Positions 54,631 to 62,814 of a stretch of DNA of 64,000 bases are shown here, piece by piece. How positions within the stretch are numbered: the stretch's first letter is position 1; every line of letters starts with the position of its first letter. The notes under the pieces are model-generated. The model saw only the letters and a list, made by a program, of their open reading frames with translations. It ran no database searches and was not told the DNA's origin. The position numbers and the translations under genes were made by a program. Origin of the DNA: Bilophila sp964369665 (GTDB lineage: Bacteria > Desulfobacterota > Desulfovibrionia > Desulfovibrionales > Desulfovibrionaceae); assembly GCA_964369665.1 (NCBI GenBank), contig CAYJFS010000007.1, forward strand, positions 1-64,000, in the 5' to 3' direction.

Positions 54631-55140
54631 GTGATGATGAAACTTATATATTCAAGTAGCAGTCAAATATCTTTAGTTGTTTTTTTGATGTTTGCATTTT
54701 TTATGGCTGGAATTTCAGGCTTTTTTATAAATGAAACAAAGTTGTTATTTGAAGATTGGCAGATATATTTACCTTCATGGTCAATACCTTTATGGGCACT
54801 TACACCTATATGGACATTTTTTTATTTGTTTTTAGCAATAGCTCAATGGTTTTTATGGGGAGATTATGTTGATATAAGTTGGTTTTATAAATTAACTACA
54901 GTATTATTTTGGTGTACTCAGATTATACTTAGTGGGCTATGGTCTGTATTTTTATATGTAGATCCTCTAGGCATAGCTTGTATGCTATTTACAGTAATGC
55001 TTCTTATTACTGTTTTTGTATGCATTGTACTATATAATAAAATAGCTCCTTATGCATCTATTGTTATTGAGTTCTGGTATTTTTTATGGTGTTGTTATCT
55101 TTTAATTTTTGTTATTTTTTTAAGAAAGATTAATAACTAG
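54631..55140 (+). CDS. Divergent TspO/MBR-like membrane protein
   Basis: The 169-residue protein has five helices and is very rich in tryptophan. Segments LPSWSIPLWALTPIWTFFYL and ILSGLWSVFLYVDPLGIACM match the loop and helix pattern of TspO/tryptophan-rich sensory proteins. Those proteins bind porphyrins or cholesterol-like ligands and affect stress or light responses. Several usual residues are absent, so the family call is by pattern only. It is followed after eight bases by an MFS transporter, likely in the same transcript. Confidence 0.55.
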   Translation: MMMKLIYSSSSQISLVVFLMFAFFMAGISGFFINETKLLFEDWQIYLPSWSIPLWALTPIWTFFYLFLAIAQWFLWGDYVDISWFYKLTTVLFWCTQIILSGLWSVFLYVDPLGIACMLFTVMLLITVFVCIVLYNKIAPYASIVIEFWYFLWCCYLLIFVIFLRKINN

Positions 55141-55148
55141 AGTCAATT

Positions 55149-56300
55149 ATGAAAAGATTACAGTATAAAATATTTTTTTTTAGTATAGCTCTTCTTGCTG
55201 TAATGGGTGTAACTATTCCTTTACCTATATTACCTGAGATTGCAAAAAGATTTTCATTATCTGCAGAAACTGTTGGGTGGGTTACTGTAGGATATACTAT
55301 GCCTGGGATCATTGTAGCTCTTATTGCAGGTGTTTTAGCAGATAGATTTGGCAGGAAGATAGTTTTAATAGTAGGTTTATTGTTATTTTGTTTTGGAGGC
55401 ATTGCATGTGCTTTTTCTAAAACATTTACTGTTTTAGTTATATATCGTGCTGTCCAAGGCATTGGTGGTGGTGTTCTAGGAGTCCTTTATGCAACATTAC
55501 CAGCTGATGTGTATGGAGATGCAGAACTTCCTAGTGTTATGGGACAAATTTCAGCAGTTGCAAGTTTTGGTATAGCCCTTTTCCCTGCAGTTGGTGGTTT
55601 ATTAGGTGAGATTGCTTGGCATCTACCATTCAGTATAAGTGGATTAGCTTTGTGTGTAGTATGGCTAGCATTACGATTACCATTTGTTGGTGTTAATAAA
55701 AAGATATCATGGAGTTTATATTTTCAAAGAATTAAAAAGATTATCACACACAAGCAAGCATTTGTTCTTTTTTGTCTAACTTTCTTATGTTATTGTATTT
55801 ATTATGGTCCAGTTAATACATATTTTCCTATGATGGTTCATGAACGATTTTATGTTTCATCTTCAGATATAGGGAATGTTTTTATCATATTAGCATTAGG
55901 TATAAGTATAAGTGCTATGAATCTTGGCTATTTAAATAACCATCTTTCTTTTCGTTGGTTGATAATCTTAGCAGGTATAGGTTATTTTATTGCACAAAGT
56001 TGTTTTATGTTAATGCCAGGAATATTATGGATGTCTATACCTTTGTTGTTTGAAGGTTTTGCTCAAGGTATCACTATGCCTATTTTAACAGAACGTATAG
56101 CTATTCTTGCACCTACAGATAGTAGGGCGGCTATAATGGCTGTAAATGGAAGTATTTTTAGATTGAGTCAGAGTGTAGCACCTATCCTTTTTGGTGTTAG
56201 TTGGACTATATTAGGGTGGTTTGGACCATATGTTATGGGTATGTTTGTAGCACTGTTTGTAGTTATTGTTGCTGTCTGTTGTGTACAAAAAGGTTCTTAA
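55149..56300 (+). CDS. Major facilitator superfamily transporter
   Basis: This 383-residue protein has about 12 helices. The MFS signature between helices 2 and 3, GVLADRFGRKIVLIVG, is clear, and RAVQGIGGGVLGVLYAT is the drug-efflux-type motif C region. It resembles Bcr/CflA-type drug exporters; the substrate is unknown. It starts eight bases after the TspO-like gene. Confidence 0.88.
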   Translation: MKRLQYKIFFFSIALLAVMGVTIPLPILPEIAKRFSLSAETVGWVTVGYTMPGIIVALIAGVLADRFGRKIVLIVGLLLFCFGGIACAFSKTFTVLVIYRAVQGIGGGVLGVLYATLPADVYGDAELPSVMGQISAVASFGIALFPAVGGLLGEIAWHLPFSISGLALCVVWLALRLPFVGVNKKISWSLYFQRIKKIITHKQAFVLFCLTFLCYCIYYGPVNTYFPMMVHERFYVSSSDIGNVFIILALGISISAMNLGYLNNHLSFRWLIILAGIGYFIAQSCFMLMPGILWMSIPLLFEGFAQGITMPILTERIAILAPTDSRAAIMAVNGSIFRLSQSVAPILFGVSWTILGWFGPYVMGMFVALFVVIVAVCCVQKGS

Positions 56301-56678
56301 TTTGTATAGGCCTATAATGGAGATTGTTAATGTGTATAAAAAAAATATATAGTATGCCAGCTAGTAGTAGTTATGTTTTTTTGGATGTTCATCATATGGA
56401 GTAAAGTTGAAGAACAATAAAAAAACATATAGTCAATTTGAAAATGATCATTATACATTTATGCAGCTTTCAAATAATATTGTGGAATGCTGAAATATTT
56501 CAGAATACAGAAGGAATATTCTATTCAAATGTATCAAATAATGCCTATAATGTTTGTATAAAATCGAGAGGATATAAAATAGTAAAGTAACATTAATAGT
56601 ATATGATTAAGTATAAAGAGTAAGATATATTTATGGTTTTATGTTGATATAGTTTTTGACTAAAGGGGATGATTAGGT
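56301..56678. other. Intergenic region with short coding-like remnants
   Basis: Between the MFS gene and the 570-residue gene are about 380 bases with short, broken frames. One runs from a TTG at 56407 to TGA 56491-56493 (segment TYSQFENDHYTFMQLSNNIV) and continues in frame beyond the stop. This looks like decayed coding sequence, but is too short to prove. The stretch at 56468-56487 recurs with two mismatches at 60821-60840. Confidence 0.3.
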
Positions 56679-58391
56679 ATGTCATTTATATGGGAAAAAG
56701 CATTCAGCCAAAGCATATTCCCATGGAAAAATATTGATACTTCTTCAGAATATATAGGAATTAAAAAATTTAAAGAATTTAAAGATTACCTTGATCTTAT
56801 TCATATAAAATATTGTTTATTACGCCCATATTTTGAGCAGGGACATTATCCTATAGTTGAACATAGAGATCTTCTACCTTCTTTTGAAATAGATCTTTTA
56901 GAATATAAAGAATTACCAGGTTTTTCTATGGTTGTATTTGATCGGCCATTAGAAAGTTTTAATGAAATTTTTCAATATGATATTTTACATATATGTGATC
57001 AAGATTCTCTTGATCAAAAGTTATGTAAACAACCAGCACAGTCTATTGAAAAAAATATATATTCGTTTCTTGCAAGGTTGCCCAAGAAGATGCAAGAATC
57101 TTTTCGGCAAGATTTTGATTCTATCAATATAACACAACTCAATAGTTATCCAAAATTGTTATCTTATTTAACAAATATGGATCGTGCACATGTTTTTGCA
57201 CTCAATGTCGTCCAAGGTTTTTACCTTGCAGGTATTTTTGCCTCTTTTCCTTCTGATATGGACGGAGAAATTAAACGTTTTGGTCTTAAGATACGAAAAT
57301 TTCGTTTAGGCGATAATATTCTGTATGAGCAAAATCGTTTATTTGTATACCATTTTTTAATGGAATTATATGGATTTCCTGTTGCATCTGAGCGTAGAAC
57401 GTCAGCTGCATTATTTGCCAGACGTCTTCATAAAATGGGTGAACGATTTATGGTTAGGGTTTTAGGGCAGTCTGATCGAGTTATAACGACTATATCTAAT
57501 ACTGGAACAAATCGTTACTATCCGCATGTAGAAAAAATTGCTCTTGTTAAAATTGCTCCTGGTCAAACAGAGCTTATTACAAGACTTTCTGAGGGTGGCT
57601 ATTTTGTTGATGTGAAAAAACGAATAGTTATTATTCGTATAACCTATAAGCATCATAGATATAATGCTGAAAATGTACGACAAGAGCGAGCACTTTCTGT
57701 AGAGCGCCAAGATGTTATTCATCCTTTTACAGCTTCTATTTTAGAAGATGTAAATATTATTAAAGATACAGGGACAATGATTCTTAATTTAAATGATATT
57801 GTTCGTGGTGAGTATGTTGGTCGTATAGTGTATAAACGTAATGAGTTAATTGAGAGTACTGATACAGATGAAAAACGTTTAAAATTTTTATTTGCTTGGC
57901 TTTCTAAAAATCAACGAAGAATTATTAGCTATCGAGATGACTTTTATAATTCAGCAACAAAAGTTTTAGATACATATCTTCATGATCCTTTAAATAGAGA
58001 TGTTTTTGATCAAAATAGTGAACTATATCAAGATGTAGTGAATAAATATGCCTATATTCGTCAGGCAAGAATGGTTAAGTATCTTGAAGATATTATGTCA
58101 CGGAAATATAAGGGGAAAAAAATAGGTTATAATAAAATGCTAAGTGAAGCTGTGAATATCCTTCGTGAGTTAAATTTTGAAATAGTAAATTATTTTGAAC
58201 AGCTTACAAGATCGGTTATTCATCATATAGAAGCTATACTTGATGATAAATATTTACGCCGTAAGTATATTGATGTTACTAAAGAAAATTTAACAGCTAG
58301 TGGATATGAAATACGTAAGACATATGGGAAACTTGTTAGTCTTCATGATGCATTTGTTTCAATTTATAAAACACATCATGATAGTTCATAA
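56679..58391 (+). CDS. Unknown 570-residue cytoplasmic protein near motility genes
   Basis: I do not recognise this protein. It has no signal peptide or membrane helix. The sequence is rich in charged and aromatic residues and looks predominantly helical, especially the C-terminal third (SRKYKGKKIGYNKMLSEAVN, LTRSVIHHIEAILDD). The middle (about 255-340) seems beta-rich, with RVITTISNTGTNRYYPHVEK. It is flanked by the two stator operons, convergent with motB2, in a region otherwise about motility and transport. AAAGGGGAT before ATG 56679 supports the start. Confidence 0.75.
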   Translation: MSFIWEKAFSQSIFPWKNIDTSSEYIGIKKFKEFKDYLDLIHIKYCLLRPYFEQGHYPIVEHRDLLPSFEIDLLEYKELPGFSMVVFDRPLESFNEIFQYDILHICDQDSLDQKLCKQPAQSIEKNIYSFLARLPKKMQESFRQDFDSINITQLNSYPKLLSYLTNMDRAHVFALNVVQGFYLAGIFASFPSDMDGEIKRFGLKIRKFRLGDNILYEQNRLFVYHFLMELYGFPVASERRTSAALFARRLHKMGERFMVRVLGQSDRVITTISNTGTNRYYPHVEKIALVKIAPGQTELITRLSEGGYFVDVKKRIVIIRITYKHHRYNAENVRQERALSVERQDVIHPFTASILEDVNIIKDTGTMILNLNDIVRGEYVGRIVYKRNELIESTDTDEKRLKFLFAWLSKNQRRIISYRDDFYNSATKVLDTYLHDPLNRDVFDQNSELYQDVVNKYAYIRQARMVKYLEDIMSRKYKGKKIGYNKMLSEAVNILRELNFEIVNYFEQLTRSVIHHIEAILDDKYLRRKYIDVTKENLTASGYEIRKTYGKLVSLHDAFVSIYKTHHDSS

Positions 58392-58515
58392 GTACTCTTT
58401 ATAAAAAGATAACTTATTGGATATAATATAAATTATACATAGCTCAATAATAGTCCATATTAGTACTAAGTTAAATTGTTTTTATTATGTGTTTTGAATC
58501 CATTGTAGTTAGTTA

Positions 58516-59229
58516 TTAGTAGATAACACCATAAGACATAACCTCAGGTCTATGAAAATAGAACTCAACACGACGGTTTTTTGTACTTTTTTTACCCTCT
58601 ATATTTGGTTCTATGGGTCTTGTATCTGCATATCCTACAGATCGTAAACGAGAAGCCTTGATACCATGGTTGACAAGATATTCAGCTATAGCTGCAGCAC
58701 GAGCTCCTGAAAGTTCCCAGTTAGAAGTAAAGGGACTTCCTTGTTTTAGTTCATCTTTATCTGCATGGCCACGGATAACAAGATAGAGGTTATATTCACG
58801 AAGAATTTCAAGGACACTTTGCATAATTTTTTCACCGTCAGGTGTTAAGGTTGCTTTTCCTGGTTCAAAAGTAGTATTAGAGTTTACACGAAGGAGTACT
58901 CCAACATCGTCTGTGCTTATGCCTGTGGCTGATTGTGGTATAGCATCTGACATAAGCATTTGCTTTACTTTATTAGCAATAGCATAGTGAGATTTTTCTA
59001 TTTCAGAAATTTTGAGATCCCTAGTGTCAATTTTATCTGTTCGTTGTATAAAAGGATTATTTGAAATAGGAGATGTATCACTAGATTCAAATGTAGCTTC
59101 AGCAGAAAAGTATGCTGCAAGGCCTTCTTTTGTTTCAGGTGGAGTCATGTTAAGAATCCACATAAGAAGAAAGAAAGCCATCATAGCTGTAACAAAATCA
59201 GCATAAGCTACTTTCCATGAACCACCCAC
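58516..59229 (-). CDS. motB: Stator protein MotB, second copy
   Basis: This is a proton-type MotB (237 residues) with the classic GGSWKVAYADFVTAMMAFFL helix; Asp11 is the channel residue. The OmpA-like domain has IRGHADKDELKQGSPFTSNW and TKNRRVEFYFHRP. I start at GTG 59229, eight bases after AAAGGAG; a TTG at 59235 is too close to that site. The cytoplasmic N-terminal tail is then only a few residues, much shorter than the usual 20-30. Confidence 0.88.
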   Translation of the reverse strand: MGGSWKVAYADFVTAMMAFFLLMWILNMTPPETKEGLAAYFSAEATFESSDTSPISNNPFIQRTDKIDTRDLKISEIEKSHYAIANKVKQMLMSDAIPQSATGISTDDVGVLLRVNSNTTFEPGKATLTPDGEKIMQSVLEILREYNLYLVIRGHADKDELKQGSPFTSNWELSGARAAAIAEYLVNHGIKASRLRSVGYADTRPIEPNIEGKKSTKNRRVEFYFHRPEVMSYGVIY

Positions 59230-59259
59230 AAGCAAATCTCCTTTAGGTTATTTTGTATA

Positions 59260-60108
59260 TTAGCTAGATTTTAGTCGTTCTTCCATTTCAGCAAAGGTAG
59301 GTCTGAAAGTATGAGGAATAGCTCTTCTTCCATATTCTACAGCAATAATAGGTGTTGATCCACGAATAGCTGCTGCAACAGCTTTTTTTATTGAGTCATA
59401 ATAAAAGTGTGTTTCTTCTGCCGTTGCTTCAAGTTTTGCTCCCATAGGCCCAAAATATCCATAGCAAAACAAAATACCTACAAATGTACCTACAAGTGCT
59501 GCTGCAATATAGTGCCCAAGAACATCTGGTGGTTCATTTATTTTACCCATAGTAATAACAACACCAAGAACAGCTGCAACAATACCCATACCTGGTAAAG
59601 ATTCTGCCATATGACTAATAGAGTGTGCAGGTAATGATTCCTCCTCGTGTATAACATGCATATCCGAGTCCATAAGACTATCAATGTCGTCAGGAGTACC
59701 TGTTGTAAGATAGACACGTAGTGTATCAGCTATAAAAGCAATAGCTTTTTTGTTTTTAACAATAGAAGGGTATTTCGTAAAAATTGTACTCGATTCAGGC
59801 TTTTCTACATCAGCCTCAATACTAATAACTCCTTCTCTATTGATTTTTGTAAATAAGCCATAAAGGAGTGCAAGAGTATCAAGATAGTTTGCTTTACTAG
59901 ATCCAGGATCTCCAAAAATATGTGATAGATTTTTAATAACTAAACTAAAAGAGTATTTTGTTTGTGATGCAAAGAATGCTCCTAATGCAGCACCAATAAT
60001 AATAACAAGCTCTGCAGGTTGAAAAAGAATAGCAAGATTACCTTTAGCCATAAGGTATCCACCAATAATAGATCCAGTAACAACTATATAGCCTATAATA
60101 ATGTACAT
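59260..60108 (-). CDS. motA: Stator protein MotA, second copy
   Basis: This 282-residue four-helix protein starts MYIIIGYIVVTGSIIGGYLM and continues LFQPAELVIIIGAALGAFF, as in enteric proton-type MotA. The cytoplasmic loop carries charged residues (DVEKPESSTIFTKYP). MGIVAAVLGVVITMGKINEP and AALVGTFVGILFCYGYFGP form the last helices. It precedes motB by 30 bases. Together with motA/motB at 52851-54366 the cell would have two different stators. Confidence 0.9.
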   Translation of the reverse strand: MYIIIGYIVVTGSIIGGYLMAKGNLAILFQPAELVIIIGAALGAFFASQTKYSFSLVIKNLSHIFGDPGSSKANYLDTLALLYGLFTKINREGVISIEADVEKPESSTIFTKYPSIVKNKKAIAFIADTLRVYLTTGTPDDIDSLMDSDMHVIHEEESLPAHSISHMAESLPGMGIVAAVLGVVITMGKINEPPDVLGHYIAAALVGTFVGILFCYGYFGPMGAKLEATAEETHFYYDSIKKAVAAAIRGSTPIIAVEYGRRAIPHTFRPTFAEMEERLKSS

Positions 60109-60345
60109 GTATTATGTCCTAAAACATCTAAAACATACAATGTTAGTATATTAAATAAGACAGTAAGCTCTATTTTAACATACGGCTATTAAGAATAAAA
60201 GTTGTTTTACTTAAGTATATTAATGATAAATTTATTTTAAAAAGATTAGTGTTTTTGCTGTTGGGTTTAAAAGGATATATATAGGGTTGGGATTTTAATC
60301 TTTAGATTATGTTAGTTATTAACAGTTATGTCATATTTTATCATG

Positions 60346-60720
60346 TTAGCTATATGGGCTTGTAGGAAATATACTAAGTGACTTCTTTATAAAAGCACTC
60401 ATAATATCAGTAACTGTAGTAAGATTTTTTGAAAATAAGACACAAATACCTGCTTTTTGAAGACTAGCTAAAGGGTATAGGCCTATACCTCTAGTAATTA
60501 ATATATGTATTTTTAATGAAATGAGTCTATCTATTGTTTCATGTGTATTGATGCTTTTTGAATGTGAATTGTTAGGTATAATTTGTATATTACAAACAGT
60601 ATTATTTTTTAGTGTGATAAGAGAGTATACTTGGTAATAAGCAAAGTGGGGACTTTGTAATGCTGTTAATCCTCCAGGTATTTCTGTTGGTATGGCAATG
60701 AGGTATGTATGTGATTTCAT
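60346..60720 (-). CDS. NifX/NifB C-terminal-like (FeMo-cofactor-binding) family protein
   Basis: The 124-residue protein has the small ribonuclease-H-like fold of the dinitrogenase iron-molybdenum-cofactor family. The pattern is AIPTEIPGGLTALQSPHFAYY, then THETIDRLISLKIHILITRGIGLYPLASL, matching the conserved glycine-isoleucine-glycine segment. No nif genes are near, so it is an orphan of the kind found widely in anaerobes, probably with another metal-related role. The family match is by pattern. Confidence 0.7.
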   Translation of the reverse strand: MKSHTYLIAIPTEIPGGLTALQSPHFAYYQVYSLITLKNNTVCNIQIIPNNSHSKSINTHETIDRLISLKIHILITRGIGLYPLASLQKAGICVLFSKNLTTVTDIMSAFIKKSLSIFPTSPYS

Positions 60721-61835
60721 TTTTTTAAATATTTATAATAGAGGCTGATTTTGTTTATAATGTTTTTATTTTTTATAATAGTAAATTACTAAAAGTAAAA
60801 ATGCATATACCTTTACTAGTTTTCAAATAATGTTATGGAACATAGAACATTATAGAATAAATAGATTAGTTTTTGTTTTATAAATGCTCTTCTATACATA
60901 CTACAGTGTTTGCTTTTAGTGAGTTGAGCATATTGCTCGTTGGAACTGTATATATGCAAGAAATAGTTTCATGTTTTGCTTAAATATTAAGCTCCATAGA
61001 TTCTGATTCTACATGGTTTTGTTAAGCTTAATAGTAAGTTTATTGTATCGACAAATAAATGACTTCATTATTTAACAGTAGTCCTTAGTTCTTAACATTA
61101 GTTTTAATTTTATCTTCTAAAGGGTCTTGGCATTGAAAATTCAATAGATGAACTGAGTAATTTTCAATGTTGTTAGGCTGGATTAAAATAATGGTTGGCC
61201 ATCAGCAATTCAATCATTTTTTTGTGGAGACAGTGCTTGAAGAAGCTTTTTTACAAAAAAGATTTATAGCACAAAAGTTTATGCATTAAAAGATTTTGTA
61301 ATCTGTATATACTGTGTTTTAGAATTCTACCAAAAGGTGTAAGTATATCTATCCAACAAATAAGAGTGAAATGTGTGGATACATAACCATCCTGAATTTA
61401 GTTTTTTGTACTTAATGGAAAAGAGATAATTTTTGAATTTTATTTAGCAATAATTCAGATCAATTTTTGTAGCATAGATTAGCAAATAGCATTAATACAA
61501 ACTCAATCCATTGAATCTCTTTTATGATCCATATATGCTACAAGTCTTTTTGAATCCTATGGCTTTATGCACATATATGCAGACAATCCTAAAGCTCTAA
61601 TGTATGTCGATAGCTCCCAAACAATTTATTATAAGATTTATGATAATTTTATATATCATGAGAATTGATTCTAATCATAGTTTTTTGATCTTGAACTAGC
61701 TGTATATATTAATAAGGTATAGTTTTTGCTTAATTAACATTTATGTATATTCATAGTTTAAACATAGATATTTTATAATTAGGAAGCTATATAATAATAG
61801 GGTTGTTTTTGATAAATTGTAGGTAGGTAAAGATA
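60721..61835. other. 1.1 kb intergenic region with decayed coding sequence
   Basis: No intact gene is present. Short frames that look coding occur in succession but in different frames: around 61111-61173 (YLLKGLGIENSIDELSNFQ), 61178-61290 (GWIKIMVGHQQFNHFF, then VETVLEEAFLQKRF), near 61320-61390 (ILPKGVSISIQQIRVKCVDT) and 61528-61668 (IYATSLFESYGFMHIYADNP). Stops and shifts separate them. This is what an old inactivated gene looks like, but I cannot name it and chance cannot be excluded. Confidence 0.4.
61111..61668 (+). pseudogene. Possible remnant of a decayed gene, identity unknown
   Basis: The four coding-like fragments described for this gap all read on the plus strand and are ordered, with the last open for 46 codons up to TGA 61666-61668. 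Together they would span about 180 codons. No conserved motif allows a family call. It lies directly upstream of the repeat-rich effector-like gene. Confidence 0.3.
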
Positions 61836-62582
61836 ATGAAGATTCATACTAGTTTTAGGCAAGGAGTTGTAAATAGTTCTTCGACGACAACTCCAGGACC
61901 CAATGATGATACTTCATCTCCTTTAGGTAAAATCAAACATACACCTGGTAAGGGTGGTAGTGTAAGGCTGGCTTTACAAATGTGTTTGTCTGGTGTGCAA
62001 CAGTTAAAAGCATTTGCTGCTAAGATGAGTAGTCCTAATAAAAATTCTGGTCCAGGTAGTAGTGGCTCTATTCTTCCGGGTCCAGATGGACCTTTGCATG
62101 AACGTCAACTTCGTCCACATACATTTGGTGGAATGGTTGAGCCAGTATTTACATCTAATACTGGAACAGTATACTCATCTATTATTACACAAAACTCAGG
62201 TAATCCTATACAAGCTCGTCCATTACCACCAATTCCAGGTGAGAATGGGGGGGGGTCTAGTAAACCAGCGCTTGTCTATGCAGATTTAGATTTTCCAGGT
62301 ACTGGTAGTGGTAATAGTAGCTCAAAGACCCAACATGCCCCAGGCCCAAACCCTGATCCAGGTGAGCATATTTATGAAGCAATAGATACATCAGGTGGAG
62401 GTAGGACACAGGGGGTTCAACATACCCCATTACCACCAATTCCAGGTGAGAATGGAGGAGAGGGTGGTTCTAGTGGTGGTAGTAATAGTAGCTCAAAGAC
62501 CCAACATGCCCCAGGTCCAACTCCTGATCCAAATGATCATATTTATGAAGAAATAGATACATCAGGTAGAGGTAGAACATAG
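61836..62582 (+). CDS. Repeat-rich Pro/Gly protein with tyrosine motifs, candidate host-targeted effector
   Basis: This 248-residue protein is low in hydrophobic residues and probably disordered. The N-terminus (MKIHTSFRQGVVNSSSTTTP) has no Sec signal but is Ser/Thr-rich, as in type III secreted proteins. A proline-rich PLPPIPGENGG segment occurs twice (about 129-139 and 198-208), and a 98-base unit is duplicated (62311-62408, 62482-62579) encoding SSSKTQHAPGP...HIYE.IDTSG. All four tyrosines lie in Y-x-x-I/L: Y113 (VYSSI), Y148 (LVYADL), Y180 (HIYEAI) and Y237 (HIYEEI). These resemble phosphotyrosine docking motifs of host proteins and EPIYA-like effectors. A G9 tract lies at 62247-62255. 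Function and secretion are inferred, not shown. Confidence 0.75.
   Translation: MKIHTSFRQGVVNSSSTTTPGPNDDTSSPLGKIKHTPGKGGSVRLALQMCLSGVQQLKAFAAKMSSPNKNSGPGSSGSILPGPDGPLHERQLRPHTFGGMVEPVFTSNTGTVYSSIITQNSGNPIQARPLPPIPGENGGGSSKPALVYADLDFPGTGSGNSSSKTQHAPGPNPDPGEHIYEAIDTSGGGRTQGVQHTPLPPIPGENGGEGGSSGGSNSSSKTQHAPGPTPDPNDHIYEEIDTSGRGRT
62247..62255 (+). repeat. G9 homopolymer inside the effector-like gene
   Basis: Nine consecutive G encode the glycines after PLPPIPGEN in the first repeat copy. The second copy has GGAGGAGAGGG at the equivalent place. Loss or gain of one G would truncate the protein before three of its four tyrosine motifs, leaving only Y113. Confidence 0.85.
62311..62579 (+). repeat. 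Duplicated 98-base unit in the effector-like gene
   Basis: Two copies of about 98 bases (62311-62408 and 62482-62579) are nearly identical, offset by 171 bases (57 codons). Each encodes the Ser/Lys/Thr-Gln-His-Ala-Pro-Gly-Pro stretch and one HIYE(A/E)IDTSG motif. A separate 29-base identical unit encoding PLPPIPGEN occurs at 62220-62248 and 62427-62455. Confidence 0.85.
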
Positions 62583-62694
62583 AATATTAGGGGGAGCTAA
62601 ATATGCCCTATTATTACTACCAATGCCAGTTACAGCAGCTAATATCTATTTAGAAGATCCAAACAATAGGAGATCTGGAAATAAAAATGAATAA
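62583..62694 (+). pseudogene. Out-of-frame decayed continuation of the repeat protein
   Basis: After the stop at 62580-62582, the shifted frame 62584-62694 stays open for 36 codons and reads ALLLLPMPVTAANIYLEDPN in its middle. The DNA resembles the PLPPIPGEN unit followed by an IYxE segment, with mismatches. It looks like a further repeat copy cut off by a frameshift. Confidence 0.4.
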
Positions 62695-62814
62695 CTGTGT
62701 GTACTGGATATTGTATATTGAATATACTATGTATAGTAAATCATGATAAAGCTGTTTGAAGTAAGTAAAGTGGCACATCTACAGTAATTCTTTTAATAAT
62801 ATAAAAAATAAGGC

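Noticed and set aside
60109..60345. Sigma-28 (flagellar) promoter upstream of the second motA
   Set aside because: A TAAA and a GCCG element are present on the minus strand, but their spacing is about four bases longer than the sigma-28 consensus allows and the -10 matches only partly.
62771..62795. Sigma-54 promoter at TGGCAC
   Set aside because: TGGCAC is present, but the TTGC element is missing at the required distance.
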